A DNA stretch of 32,411 nt from a virus. This document shows positions 23,453 to 29,869 of the stretch, one piece after another. The DNA lies in IMG/VR virus record IMGVR_UViG_3300030110_000183, positions 1 to 32,411 of that record. One strand, given 5' to 3'. Under the pieces are notes generated by a model. It ran no database searches and was not told the origin of the DNA. It saw only the letters and a list, made by a program, of their open reading frames with translations. The position numbers were made by a program, and so were the translations under genes. The first letter of the stretch is position 1. Each line of letters starts with the position of its first letter.

Positions 23453-23530
23453 ATGAAACATCTTACACAGGAAGACTATGCAAACGCAGTGATATTAGTA
23501 TTAATATTGATACTACTGGCAATGGCATAA
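23453..23530 (+). CDS. Predicted 25-aa single-span membrane peptide
   Basis: Reads MKHLTQEDYANAVILVLILI, then LLAMA. The ATG is preceded by AGGATAAC. Residues 12-25 are wholly hydrophobic after a short polar N-terminus, so it would sit in the inner membrane. Such a composition is unlikely in random AT-rich DNA with a well-placed ribosome-binding site, but the gene is tiny. It could affect host membrane physiology or superinfection; no family is recognised. Confidence 0.45.
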   Translation: MKHLTQEDYANAVILVLILILLAMA

Positions 23531-23771
23531 AGAAGGAGCTAGTCCGACAGATTCGATCTCTAGGATTAGCAACCGCCAGCCTGAGGCGAGAGTGTTGCGT
23601 GAGCAATATCAAATACACTCACAATCCAGTTCATTTTTTCAACAATGAGAATCAACTTCTGATAACACATCCTTCCCAGCTCGAGTAAAGATTTCCCTTC
23701 GGCTGCTTCGCAGATCTTGACTCTTGGTAAGGCCGTGTTGATCAGGTTGTTTAAATAAAAAGGAGAAAGCT
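23531..23771 (+). other. Gene-free 241-bp early spacer with small stem-loops
   Basis: No credible gene on either strand. It contains TTGC-GTGA-GCAA (a GNRA-type loop, near 23594) and, near 23690-23720, AAGAT...ATCTT enclosing CTGC-TTC-GCAG. The minus-strand frame at 23639-23845 lacks a good start and runs against the early strand. The spacer ends in TTTAAATAAAAAGGAGAAAGC before the next gene. It may be a processed leader or a second, smaller structured RNA; nothing firmer can be said. Confidence 0.5.
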
Positions 23772-24035
23772 ATGTTAAAATTTGTAGAAGATATAAATAA
23801 TTTAAGTGTAAGTACTGTGTTAAATGAATATGATGATGCATACATAGAAGATTATCATTACTTTAAACTGAGAAGAAACAATGACATTCAAATATGGAGT
23901 CTTGATGATGCGCATTGGAAGTATGAATTAAATAACGTAGGTAATGAGATGCATCCAAAGGCTAGCTTTAAATCTTTGATGCAAGCATTGAGACATGGTT
24001 TAATATGGAATCATATAGATGAAACACCTAAGTAG
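23772..24035 (+). CDS. Hypothetical early protein, 87 aa
   Basis: Begins MLKFVEDINNLSVSTVLNEY, with the shared AGGAGAAAGC ribosome-binding block. Acidic, aromatic-rich (DDAYIEDYHYFKLRR, IQIWSLDDAHWKYEL). No domain recognised, no membrane segment. Flanked on both sides by structured non-coding DNA, so it may be a single-gene transcript. The function is unknown. Confidence 0.75.
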   Translation: MLKFVEDINNLSVSTVLNEYDDAYIEDYHYFKLRRNNDIQIWSLDDAHWKYELNNVGNEMHPKASFKSLMQALRHGLIWNHIDETPK

Positions 24036-24130
24036 GGAGAGGGTTTCGATACATAACGACCCCTTGAGGGCAAGTAACGATTAATCCCCTACATGTGAGT
24101 GTCTTATTACTCCTTGTGTAAGGCACTCAC
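24032..24130 (+). other. Structured intergenic element with a 12-bp hairpin
   Basis: GTAGGG (24032-24037, overlapping the stop codon) pairs with CCCTAC (24087-24092). Immediately after, GTGAGTGTCTTA (24095-24106) pairs with TAAGGCACTCAC (24119-24130) over 12 positions with one G-U and a 12-base loop. TAACGA occurs twice inside the first domain. There is no U-run after the long hairpin, so it is not a classical terminator. It lies just upstream of a strong promoter and may isolate the two transcripts or act as an RNA element. Confidence 0.6.
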
Positions 24131-24146
24131 CATTGTATGTAACCAG

Positions 24147-24175
24147 TTGATTTTATTATTTAAATTTAATATAAT
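24147..24175 (+). promoter_or_regulatory. Sigma70-type promoter TTGATT-N17-TATAAT
   Basis: A -35 box TTGATT (24147-24152), an ideal 17-base spacer and a perfect -10 TATAAT (24170-24175) lie in AT-rich DNA. Transcription would start near 24182, at the AGGAGAAAGC block, leaving about 12 bases before the ATG at 24194. The early operon from 24194 is therefore probably read by host RNA polymerase, which fits the lack of a phage polymerase. Confidence 0.75.
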
Positions 24176-24193
24176 TTCTATAGGAGAAAGCTT

Positions 24194-24595
24194 ATGACTG
24201 ATGAAGAATTTAGTTATTCAAAAGAAATCTTACGACAAATAAATATGGCAGACCCCAGTGCTATGAGATGTTGGGGTGTAACAGTAGGTATAAACTGCTT
24301 TGCTTTACCAGAGTCTAAAGAACGTAGAGCTGGAATCAAGATGGAGACCAATGGGTTTGTTCATCAAGGCAGAGTTGATGTTGATCTAACATGGGGTGAT
24401 GACTACACTATAAAGTTCTATGACAAGAGAGGTGAAGTCAGCAGAACAATAGAGAGAGTCTATGCTCCAGAGTTATGTCGAGTATTAGACATAGCAATAG
24501 AGAGTGGGAACAGAACACCAGTTAAAGATCTTGAAATGGTACTGTCTCAGACCGGTAATGTTTTACATGCAGATTTAAAAGGAGAAGAAGAATGA
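24194..24595 (+). CDS. Hypothetical early protein, 133 aa
   Basis: Begins MTDEEFSYSKEILRQINMAD. The middle has alternating strands (VDVDLTWGDDYTIKFYDKRG) and a helical acidic C-terminus. It is the first gene behind the TTGATT/TATAAT promoter, and its stop overlaps the next start (ATGA), so it leads an operon. I do not recognise the family; no catalytic motif is evident. Confidence 0.78.
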   Translation: MTDEEFSYSKEILRQINMADPSAMRCWGVTVGINCFALPESKERRAGIKMETNGFVHQGRVDVDLTWGDDYTIKFYDKRGEVSRTIERVYAPELCRVLDIAIESGNRTPVKDLEMVLSQTGNVLHADLKGEEE

Positions 24596-24960
24596 AAGAT
24601 ATAGAAAACCAAGACGATTCATATTTAATTATCATGCCTGATATAGATACACAGAACGGAAAAGTTCTACAGTATCTTAAAGACTATGAGTCAATAGATC
24701 TTTTTGATTCTCTGAAACACATTGGCTGCAGCCGATTGCAAGCAAGAGTATCAGATCTCAAAAGAATGGGTCATGATATTGTAACAGTACAACACAGCAC
24801 CAATCCTCAAGCATGTCAGTATATGCTAAGAACAAAGTATGAAGACATGATCAAGAAGATGGATCACGCTAGACTTGCTGGTGCTGTCGAGGTCAAGATA
24901 CCAAAGCTATTCTTTCCAGAACACAGAGAAAAGTATGAGGATATTGTTGATGTCGAATAA
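24592..24960 (+). CDS. HTH_39-type helix-turn-helix protein, 122 aa
   Basis: Residues about 20-65, NGKVLQYLKDYESIDLFDSL followed by KHIGCSRLQARVSDLKRMGHDI, fit the HTH_39 pattern ('VL.YL...GSI....AL..LG..RL.ARI.DLR..G..I'). The remainder is charged, with KYEDMIKKMDHARLAG. A DNA-binding regulator or replication accessory is likely. It overlaps the preceding gene by 4 bases and the next by 11. Confidence 0.75.
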   Translation: MKDIENQDDSYLIIMPDIDTQNGKVLQYLKDYESIDLFDSLKHIGCSRLQARVSDLKRMGHDIVTVQHSTNPQACQYMLRTKYEDMIKKMDHARLAGAVEVKIPKLFFPEHREKYEDIVDVE

Positions 24961-25282
24961 GCCAGAGTACGAAGACGTAGGAACATTTGTGTGGAGTAAT
25001 TTAACACACAATGTAAGAGTTCGAAGAGATTACTTAGGTTATGCAGAGAGTGGTATGCCCTATGTAGTCGATCACTTCGAGCTTAATGTAACTGATGTAA
25101 ATGGTAATCGAGTAGCCAGTAGACTGACAGGAACTGGGTATCGTTCGTATATGATATCAAGAAGATCTGAACATTACGGAGGTACAACTCATTGTGATAA
25201 TCGTATTACTGATGAGCAGTTTCTGTCAGAATTAAAACAACAACTAGGCGAAGAGCCAAAGCAAAAGGAGTTAATGTTATGA
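24950..25282 (+). CDS. Hypothetical early protein, 110 aa
   Basis: I start at the ATG at 24950 (MSNKPEYEDVGTFVWSNLTH), which overlaps the upstream gene's end by 11 bases, as is common here; earlier in-frame starts lie deep within the HTH gene. Contains VDHFELNVTDVNGNRVASRL and a basic YRSYMISRRSEHYGG stretch, then an acidic/Lys end. No known family. Its stop overlaps the next ATG (ATGA). Confidence 0.68.
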   Translation: MSNKPEYEDVGTFVWSNLTHNVRVRRDYLGYAESGMPYVVDHFELNVTDVNGNRVASRLTGTGYRSYMISRRSEHYGGTTHCDNRITDEQFLSELKQQLGEEPKQKELML

Positions 25283-25515
25283 GTAAATTAGAAGAAAGAA
25301 TTAGATCAGACTTTTTATATTATGAATCACTAGGGAATGACGAAGAACGATTCACTAGCTGGGGAACAAGATATGATCTTCAGCAGATAGCTAAGTCATT
25401 GAAGAATGTGATGGAGAAGTTTGACTTTGTTGATGATGTTCGCAACGAAGAAAACGTACCAGATGTTTATAAAGGCTGGCAAGAAGGAGATGTAGATGTC
25501 ACATCCAGTCAATGA
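25279..25515 (+). CDS. Hypothetical early protein, 78 aa
   Basis: Begins MSKLEERIRSDFLYYESLGN; acidic, helical, with FTSWGTRYDLQQIAKSLKNV. It starts within the upstream stop (ATGA) and has AAGGAG nearby. The following small gene starts inside its last 20 bases. No domain recognised. Confidence 0.65.
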   Translation: MSKLEERIRSDFLYYESLGNDEERFTSWGTRYDLQQIAKSLKNVMEKFDFVDDVRNEENVPDVYKGWQEGDVDVTSSQ

Positions 25516-25675
25516 TGCGATTAAAGAAGCAGTAGAAGAAGAGGTAAACAATATGGGTTGCCTTGACTTTCTAAACAAATGCGACGAACTAGGAATCAAA
25601 ACTGGTGAACCTTCAATGGAAGAATTGATGGATCAAGTTAATGATGTACTACTAGAACAACGCATGCAACCATAA
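25496..25675 (+). CDS. Hypothetical acidic protein, 59 aa
   Basis: Reads MSHPVNDAIKEAVEEEVNNM, then GCLDFLNKCDELGIKTGEPS and an acidic helical end. The ATG has AAGGAGATGTAG upstream and overlaps the previous gene by 20 bases. Probably a small helical, strongly acidic protein, similar in size to host-enzyme inhibitors or DNA mimics, though nothing specific supports that. Confidence 0.6.
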   Translation: MSHPVNDAIKEAVEEEVNNMGCLDFLNKCDELGIKTGEPSMEELMDQVNDVLLEQRMQP

Positions 25676-25682
25676 CAAAAGA

Positions 25683-25702
25683 GGGAGGTGTCAAAGCCTC
25701 CC
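25683..25702 (+). terminator. GGGAGG/CCTCCC hairpin between early genes
   Basis: A perfect 6-bp GC-rich stem with an 8-base loop, 8 bases after a stop codon and 25 bases before the next start. The downstream bases CAAGTTTG are only weakly U-rich, so it is at best a partial terminator or an RNA-processing hairpin. Confidence 0.4.
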
Positions 25703-25726
25703 CAAGTTTGTAAGGAATATTTCGTT

Positions 25727-26119
25727 ATGAAGATACTAACCAAAACACAGGTCAGAATACTAGCTACTATAAAGCTTTATTCAGATAAAGCAAATCCTAA
25801 ACCTCCTACTATTACAAGTAGAATAATAAAGAAAGAACTAGGAGATCTAAATCAAGGTACTATATCCTCCACACTTAATAGCTTGGAACATACACACGCT
25901 ATGGTTATATCAGTACCAGTTGATGACTTATCTCGAGTGATATATGTTCATAAGAAAGCTCCAGGTTCTGTAAGAAAATATTATATTACCGACTTGGGTA
26001 ATAAAACAATGAATAAGTATTTACAAATTGCAGCAGTCTATGATAAACCTACTCTCTATGAGAAGTTATTTGGAACAGCTAACAAACCAATGCGAACAGC
26101 AGAACATAACTTTGCGTAA
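25727..26119 (+). CDS. Winged-helix DNA-binding protein, 130 aa
   Basis: I start at 25727 (MKILTKTQVRILATIKLYSD, with AAGGA upstream); an upstream GTG at 25688 would run through the hairpin. TQVRILATIKLY, then ITSRIIKKELGDLNQGTISSTLNSLE and a beta-wing region (VYVHKKAPGSVRKYYITDLGN) give a MarR/PadR-like winged helix over about residues 5-105. A transcription regulator is likely. It overlaps the next HTH gene. Confidence 0.7.
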   Translation: MKILTKTQVRILATIKLYSDKANPKPPTITSRIIKKELGDLNQGTISSTLNSLEHTHAMVISVPVDDLSRVIYVHKKAPGSVRKYYITDLGNKTMNKYLQIAAVYDKPTLYEKLFGTANKPMRTAEHNFA

Positions 26120-26246
26120 GGCTTTCGAGTGGGCTGGATTATCTAAGACCACATACTATCGACAACTGAAAGGCACGGAGTTACGTTATGATACTGCTAT
26201 CAAAATTGAAAAAGCTATTGATCAACTTGCCACGCTCAAAAAATAA
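26058..26246 (+). CDS. Small Cro-like helix-turn-helix protein, 62 aa
   Basis: Contains ITLRKAFEWAGLSKTTYYRQ followed by LKGTELRYDTAIKIEKAIDQL, a Cro/C1-type HTH (first helix LRKAFEWAG, recognition helix SKTTYYRQLKG). The start is uncertain: MRSYLEQ at 26058 is chosen, but the ribosome-binding site is weak and a TTG at 26028 is also open. It overlaps the preceding winged-helix gene by 62 bases. Two HTH genes overlapping suggests a small regulatory switch. Confidence 0.68.
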   Translation: MRSYLEQLTNQCEQQNITLRKAFEWAGLSKTTYYRQLKGTELRYDTAIKIEKAIDQLATLKK

Positions 26247-26418
26247 TTTGTTTGAAGACAATAGGCAACCAGTCAAGTGTGATGCTTGTGATGAAATAGC
26301 ATATAACTTCGTTGTCTTTCTATATAAGAGTTCAACAATATGTATGAAGTGCTATGAGGAGGACACATGGTTAGCAAAAGTAAAGCAAAAGGAAGCTATC
26401 ACGAACGGTGGTTTCTAA
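26188..26418 (+). CDS. Small zinc-ribbon-like protein, 76 aa
   Basis: Two CxxC pairs, CDAC (about residues 31-34) and CMKC (about 52-55), separated by 17 residues, form a probable zinc-binding knuckle. The ATG at 26188 has GGAG 7 bases upstream and overlaps the HTH gene by 59 bases; a TTG near 26248 is an alternative start that would give a shorter protein. It overlaps the next gene by 52 bases. The role is unknown; a nucleic-acid-binding adaptor is plausible. Confidence 0.55.
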   Translation: MILLSKLKKLLINLPRSKNNLFEDNRQPVKCDACDEIAYNFVVFLYKSSTICMKCYEEDTWLAKVKQKEAITNGGF

Positions 26419-26708
26419 AATTATTTAACTCATTAGGTATCAAGACAAAGAAGCAACCACTATCGGGCAGTCTAGGTGGTGAGTACAGAGGGGATCTGAC
26501 TGTAGAAATTGCCAATACGCAATTGATTGTCGAAGTAAAGTACAGAGACAAGAGCAGATTCCCCAATGTATTTGATTTGTTAGAGAGCAGAGACATTGCT
26601 GTATGCAAGAGAAAGCAAGGCAGCCCTCGATACTGTGTAATAATAAGAGATGAAATATGGGAAGAAGTATTCTCATATCTTATACGGCATGAAGAAAATA
26701 TTAAATAG
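26367..26708 (+). CDS. PDDEXK nuclease, Holliday-junction-resolvase-like, 113 aa
   Basis: Residues: SYHERWFLKLFNSLG with Glu13, LSGSLGGEYRGDLTVE with Asp43, and LIVEVKYRD with Glu56 and Lys58, a complete E...D...ExK active site. LLESRDIAVCKRKQGSPRYC follows, as in small phage Hjc-like nucleases. It probably resolves recombination or replication branches before packaging. The start has GAGGAGG. It fits the neighbouring exonuclease and annealing protein. Confidence 0.82.
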   Translation: MVSKSKAKGSYHERWFLKLFNSLGIKTKKQPLSGSLGGEYRGDLTVEIANTQLIVEVKYRDKSRFPNVFDLLESRDIAVCKRKQGSPRYCVIIRDEIWEEVFSYLIRHEENIK

Positions 26709-26722
26709 AAAAGGAGAAAGCA

Positions 26723-26890
26723 ATGCCATTCAAAGACGAAGAGATAGATCATCTGCAAGAAATTGTAGAGTCTCTATCAGTAAAACAATTCGAAAATCAA
26801 AAGGATTATCGGACAGCAATAAACGAAATATTTTTTCATTGGAGGTGTTTACATGACGAAGTTGAGCAAGATTATTCAGATAGTGAATAA
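26723..26890 (+). CDS. Hypothetical protein, 55 aa
   Basis: Begins MPFKDEEIDHLQEIVESLSV, behind the shared AGGAGAAAGC block. Acidic and helical (AINEIFFHWRCLHDEVEQDY near the end). It overlaps the next gene by 38 bases. A neighbouring frame (26650-26856) is also open but has no ribosome-binding site. Unknown function. Confidence 0.65.
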   Translation: MPFKDEEIDHLQEIVESLSVKQFENQKDYRTAINEIFFHWRCLHDEVEQDYSDSE

Positions 26891-27347
26891 TGAACAAGGG
26901 TTAGAATTTATTCTTAGTTTTAAATTACCAAGACAAGCTAACATACAGCTAGTCAAGGAGCTGAATGAAATAAAAACAGTAGAAGTAAAAGGATTTATTT
27001 GTTCTGTAGAGACGGCAGAAGATGCAGACAAAGCAAGAAAGGTATGCACTTGGTATCTTCAACCACACAACAGAGATAAGGTCGAGCAGTATTTCAACAA
27101 GTGGAAGTGGTTATTTCAAAGACCATACGAGACATCATCTCAAGAGATGGACATGAGGGTCGAGGCTATGATAGATAACTTTGAAGATCTGCCAGCAGAT
27201 TGTATTCGGTATATCTACAACCAATCAATCAAGTCATTTAGAATCTTACCTCCCTATGCAGATGTGTATGCGTTGGTAAAAACAGAGTACGAATCAAGGA
27301 AACATTACTTAGATTTCTTTGAGAATAAAGTTGACGAGTTGCAGTAG
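26853..27347 (+). CDS. Putative replication-associated protein, 164 aa
   Basis: Has a GGAGG ribosome-binding site. The C-terminal half, MIDNFEDLPADCIRYIYNQS, then IKSFRILPPYADVYALVKTEYESR, fits a pattern found in phage replication proteins ('L..YPAD.V..A...W......FP...EL...'), often near primosome or recombination genes. The N-terminal half is not recognised. It may load or organise host replication proteins, which this phage must borrow. This is a moderate inference. Confidence 0.6.
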   Translation: MTKLSKIIQIVNNEQGLEFILSFKLPRQANIQLVKELNEIKTVEVKGFICSVETAEDADKARKVCTWYLQPHNRDKVEQYFNKWKWLFQRPYETSSQEMDMRVEAMIDNFEDLPADCIRYIYNQSIKSFRILPPYADVYALVKTEYESRKHYLDFFENKVDELQ

Positions 27348-27383
27348 TGAACATATTATAACCATATAAATAAGGAGAAAGCT

Positions 27384-28220
27384 ATGGATAGACAAGGTTT
27401 TATTGGTGGTACTGATGCCATCAGAATCATGAACGGACAATGGGTAGACCTCTACCTCGAGAAGATTGGCGAGACTAAACCTGAAGATTTATCAGGAGTG
27501 TTGCCAGTACAACTTGGTATTTGGACAGAAGAATTTAATATCAACTGGTTTATAGAAAAACACCAACCAGGATTTTCTTTGGGGAATACAAAGATTCACA
27601 AGCAACAAGCCTTAGTGTTTCACGAAGGGTATGTACCATACAAGGGAGCAGCAGATGCTATGTTAGTCCAGCCAGATAAGAGCTGGATTCTTGAGTGCAA
27701 GCATACCAATGCGTTTACTAACATGAATGAAATCATAGATAGATACATGCCACAACTACAGTTATACATGTGGCTTCATCAGAAACTATACGAAGGTCAA
27801 GACGTTAAGTGTGATGGTTTATTCTTGTCAGTTATATTCGGTAATACTAAATGGGAGAAGAAACATATTACCTATGACGAAGTATATACCATGAACATGA
27901 TGGCAAAGATCACTCAGTTTTGGGAGCATGTTGTAAAGAAAGTACCACCTAGCAATAGGGATGCCGAGACACCAGACATCTCGAGCATAGCTATTGATAG
28001 GAAAGTAAAGATGAATATGAATCAAGACAATGAGTGGATGTCAGATGCACATGATTATGTTGAGACACTACACTCAGCCAGAAAGAATGAGGCTGCTAAG
28101 AAAAAATTAATGAGCCACATACCAGATGACGTATATCAAATGGACTGTGATTTATTAACTGTAAATATTACAGAGAAGAGAAGAACTATCAAAGTAAAGG
28201 AGAAAGCAAATGATAGCTAG
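27384..28220 (+). CDS. YqaJ / lambda-exonuclease-like recombination nuclease
   Basis: 278 residues. GFIGGTDA at 5-12 is the 'GGSDA'-type opening; QLGIWTEEFN (Glu49/Glu50), AADAML (Asp91), WILECKH (Glu104, Lys106) and YMPQLQLYMW (Gln124, Tyr128) complete the lambda-exo/YqaJ PDDEXK core. The enzyme would digest one strand from duplex ends to make 3' overhangs for the annealing protein encoded two genes on. AGGAGAAAGC precedes the ATG. The family assignment is firm. Confidence 0.9.
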   Translation: MDRQGFIGGTDAIRIMNGQWVDLYLEKIGETKPEDLSGVLPVQLGIWTEEFNINWFIEKHQPGFSLGNTKIHKQQALVFHEGYVPYKGAADAMLVQPDKSWILECKHTNAFTNMNEIIDRYMPQLQLYMWLHQKLYEGQDVKCDGLFLSVIFGNTKWEKKHITYDEVYTMNMMAKITQFWEHVVKKVPPSNRDAETPDISSIAIDRKVKMNMNQDNEWMSDAHDYVETLHSARKNEAAKKKLMSHIPDDVYQMDCDLLTVNITEKRRTIKVKEKANDS

Positions 28221-28452
28221 AGCAAAGAGAAGGAAAGACGGAGACTTATGGCAAGGCAAATGGATTGATATACAAGAGCATGGGTTTAGATACTTAGAAA
28301 AGAAAGAGCATGGAAACGTAAAGTTTATTGATTGCTCTGTATTTGTTGAAGACGATAGAGCATTTAACTTTAATGCGTTTGAAGAATTTAAATTAACCAG
28401 TTATCAAATGGAAAGATTACTTAAGAAAATAAAGGAGAAAGTAAATGAATAA
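28210..28452 (+). CDS. Hypothetical protein between exonuclease and annealing protein, 80 aa
   Basis: Begins MIARAKRRKDGDLWQGKWID; basic at the start, with FRYLEKKEHGNVKFIDCSVFVED and a Lys-rich end (MERLLKKIKEKVNE). It overlaps the exonuclease stop by 11 bases and the annealing gene by 8, so translation is coupled. No known domain; a partner of the recombination pair is possible from position. Confidence 0.7.
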   Translation: MIARAKRRKDGDLWQGKWIDIQEHGFRYLEKKEHGNVKFIDCSVFVEDDRAFNFNAFEEFKLTSYQMERLLKKIKEKVNE

Positions 28453-28930
28453 GAAAGATCCAGACTACGCAAAGACCATGAAGAAAAAAGAGAATATGTC
28501 TTTATGGGATTCTATATCAGAGTCAGATACAAACTTTTTAAAAACAGTTAAGTTTGGTGCTAGACAATTTATGTCTATTGATCCTCAGTATCAGATAAGA
28601 AAGATGACTGAAAGATTCGGACCAGTAGGTATAGGGTGGGGATATGATGTTGAGTATGACTATCCCTCGAGTGAAGGAGTTATACTTATAGTAGCTAAAG
28701 TTTCTATATGGACACAGTTGCCAGAAAATAAATTTGGTCCGATAGCTGGATCAAGAACTTTTTGGCATAAAGATATGAAGAGACCAGCTGAAGATGCTGG
28801 CAAGATGGCATTGACTGATGCCTTAACAAAAGGATTATCGCACTTAGGTTGTGATGCTGATGTATTCTTAGGAGTACATGATAACAAGCATAGTGCTGAT
28901 GATGGCAAGTCTCAATACAATCCATTCTAA
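28445..28930 (+). CDS. Single-strand annealing protein, Rad52-like
   Basis: 161 residues. FMSIDPQYQIRKMTERFGPVGIGWGYDVE (about 38-66) and RPAEDAGKMALTDALTKGLSHLGCDADVFLG (about 117-147) match the Rad52-like (Sak-type) phage annealing proteins. It anneals complementary strands and works with the exonuclease upstream. AGGAGAAAGT, one base from the shared 10-mer, precedes the start. The end, SQYNPF, is short compared with longer members that carry a C-terminal tail. Confidence 0.85.
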   Translation: MNKKDPDYAKTMKKKENMSLWDSISESDTNFLKTVKFGARQFMSIDPQYQIRKMTERFGPVGIGWGYDVEYDYPSSEGVILIVAKVSIWTQLPENKFGPIAGSRTFWHKDMKRPAEDAGKMALTDALTKGLSHLGCDADVFLGVHDNKHSADDGKSQYNPF

Positions 28931-28939
28931 GGAGGTAAT

Positions 28940-29323
28940 ATGGAATACGATAACAATAATACTGGAGCTATATTTAAAAACTCTAGTGATCACATGGAAC
29001 TTGTAGGAACTGGAAGTCTTAATGATGAAGGTGACGACAAGAGAATAGCTATGATCAAAGATGTTATGCCAGATGGCACTACCATTCGAGATGTTTATGT
29101 TAAGATAGGTAGACTATGGGATAACAGTAGCGACAAACCTAATGCTCCTCAGTTTACTGGACTAGCAGAGATCTCTAGCGGAGAAAAGAGAGTGGCTGCT
29201 TGGGTAAAGCAAACAGAGAAGGGCAACATCTTATCCTTGAAGTTAACAGACAAAATACAAAATGCGAATCATACGCAATCATCTGTTGACAAAACTTTAG
29301 GATCAGATGATATTCCATTTTAG
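28940..29323 (+). CDS. SSB-like protein with DDIPF C-terminus (DUF736-like body)
   Basis: 127 residues. NTGAIFKNSSDHMELVGTGS near the start and VAAWVKQTEKGNILSLKLTDK near 90-112 resemble DUF736-type and OB-like small proteins. It ends SDDIPF, the acidic tip by which bacterial SSB recruits partner proteins. AAGGAGG precedes the start. It directly follows the annealing gene and is followed by a strong terminator. A single-strand-binding role is inferred from tail and context. Confidence 0.7.
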   Translation: MEYDNNNTGAIFKNSSDHMELVGTGSLNDEGDDKRIAMIKDVMPDGTTIRDVYVKIGRLWDNSSDKPNAPQFTGLAEISSGEKRVAAWVKQTEKGNILSLKLTDKIQNANHTQSSVDKTLGSDDIPF

Positions 29324-29356
29324 GGACTAGCTTTCTCCAAAGAAGCCCTAAGATAT

Positions 29357-29400
29357 GCTAGGAGGTCTATACTGCTCATGCCTGACCTCCTAGCTTTTTT
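29357..29400 (+). terminator. Strong intrinsic terminator
   Basis: GCTAGGAGGTC (29357-29367) pairs perfectly with GACCTCCTAGC (29384-29394), an 11-bp stem with a 16-base loop, followed by six T (29395-29400). This is the clearest terminator in the window and ends the recombination operon. Confidence 0.95.
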
Positions 29401-29417
29401 CATTACAAGGTGATATT

Positions 29418-29630
29418 ATGATAGATAAGATGACACACACTATCATTCTCATGCTCACCATAGATCTTGAGTCAGCAAGAGAATGTCAAGAACTCAGCGA
29501 AAAAATATACAACGAGAACAGATGCTTCAAGTCGTACAACATATACACTACAGTACCGCCTCGAAAGCCTAATAACTTTGACGACATCATAGACTTATAT
29601 ATTGAAAGGAGAAAGCTATGGGAAAACTAA
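29418..29630 (+). CDS. Hypothetical protein, 70 aa
   Basis: Begins MIDKMTHTIILMLTIDLESA, ends IDLYIERRKLWEN. AAGGTG lies 5 bases before the ATG. A short beta-alpha-beta ferredoxin-like pattern is possible. It lies directly after the strong terminator without an obvious promoter, so read-through or a promoter inside the upstream gene is needed. Overlaps the next gene by 13 bases. Confidence 0.65.
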   Translation: MIDKMTHTIILMLTIDLESARECQELSEKIYNENRCFKSYNIYTTVPPRKPNNFDDIIDLYIERRKLWEN

Positions 29631-29869
29631 CCAACAAATGGGAAACAAATATTAACAAACTATTCAAAGGCAAGACCATTGAATCAATCCGATACCTAAC
29701 TCAAAAAGAATTTATAGATTGCTTTGGAGATTATGGCAGTTCAAAGATTCCAGTAGTCATAGAGTTTACAGACGGACAATGGATGTTCCCTATGCAAGAT
29801 GATGAAGGTAATGATGGTGGTTCTTTATGCACATCTCATAAGGACATGCCAGTTATACCGGTCATGTAG
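29618..29869 (+). CDS. Hypothetical protein, 83 aa
   Basis: Begins MGKLTNKWETNINKLFKGKT, behind AGGAGAAAGC. A strand-rich body, SKIPVVIEFTDGQWMFPMQD, followed by GGSLCTSHKDMPVIPVM. The pattern 'L.G..I.....L...E.....GW....V.I.F.DG..L.P..DDEGN.GG.L' is common in small phage proteins of unknown function, so I consider it real. Confidence 0.7.
   Translation: MGKLTNKWETNINKLFKGKTIESIRYLTQKEFIDCFGDYGSSKIPVVIEFTDGQWMFPMQDDEGNDGGSLCTSHKDMPVIPVM

Larger units (their letters stand above)
23761..29616 (+). repeat. Dispersed identical 10-mer AGGAGAAAGC before early start codons
   Basis: Exact copies at 23761-23770, 24182-24191, 26712-26721, 27373-27382, 28198-28207 and 29607-29616, each 1-2 bases before an ATG; one-mismatch copies at 28433-28442 and 29904-29913. 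The Shine-Dalgarno needs only AGGAG; the AAAGC is extra conservation. On the late strand, ribosome-binding sites do not share it. It may be a translational control site or simply the best local ribosome-binding sequence. Confidence 0.85.

Noticed and set aside
23639-23845. Minus-strand 68-codon frame within the early spacer
   Set aside because: Lies against the early strand, overlaps the start of a better gene, and has no ribosome-binding site or known pattern.
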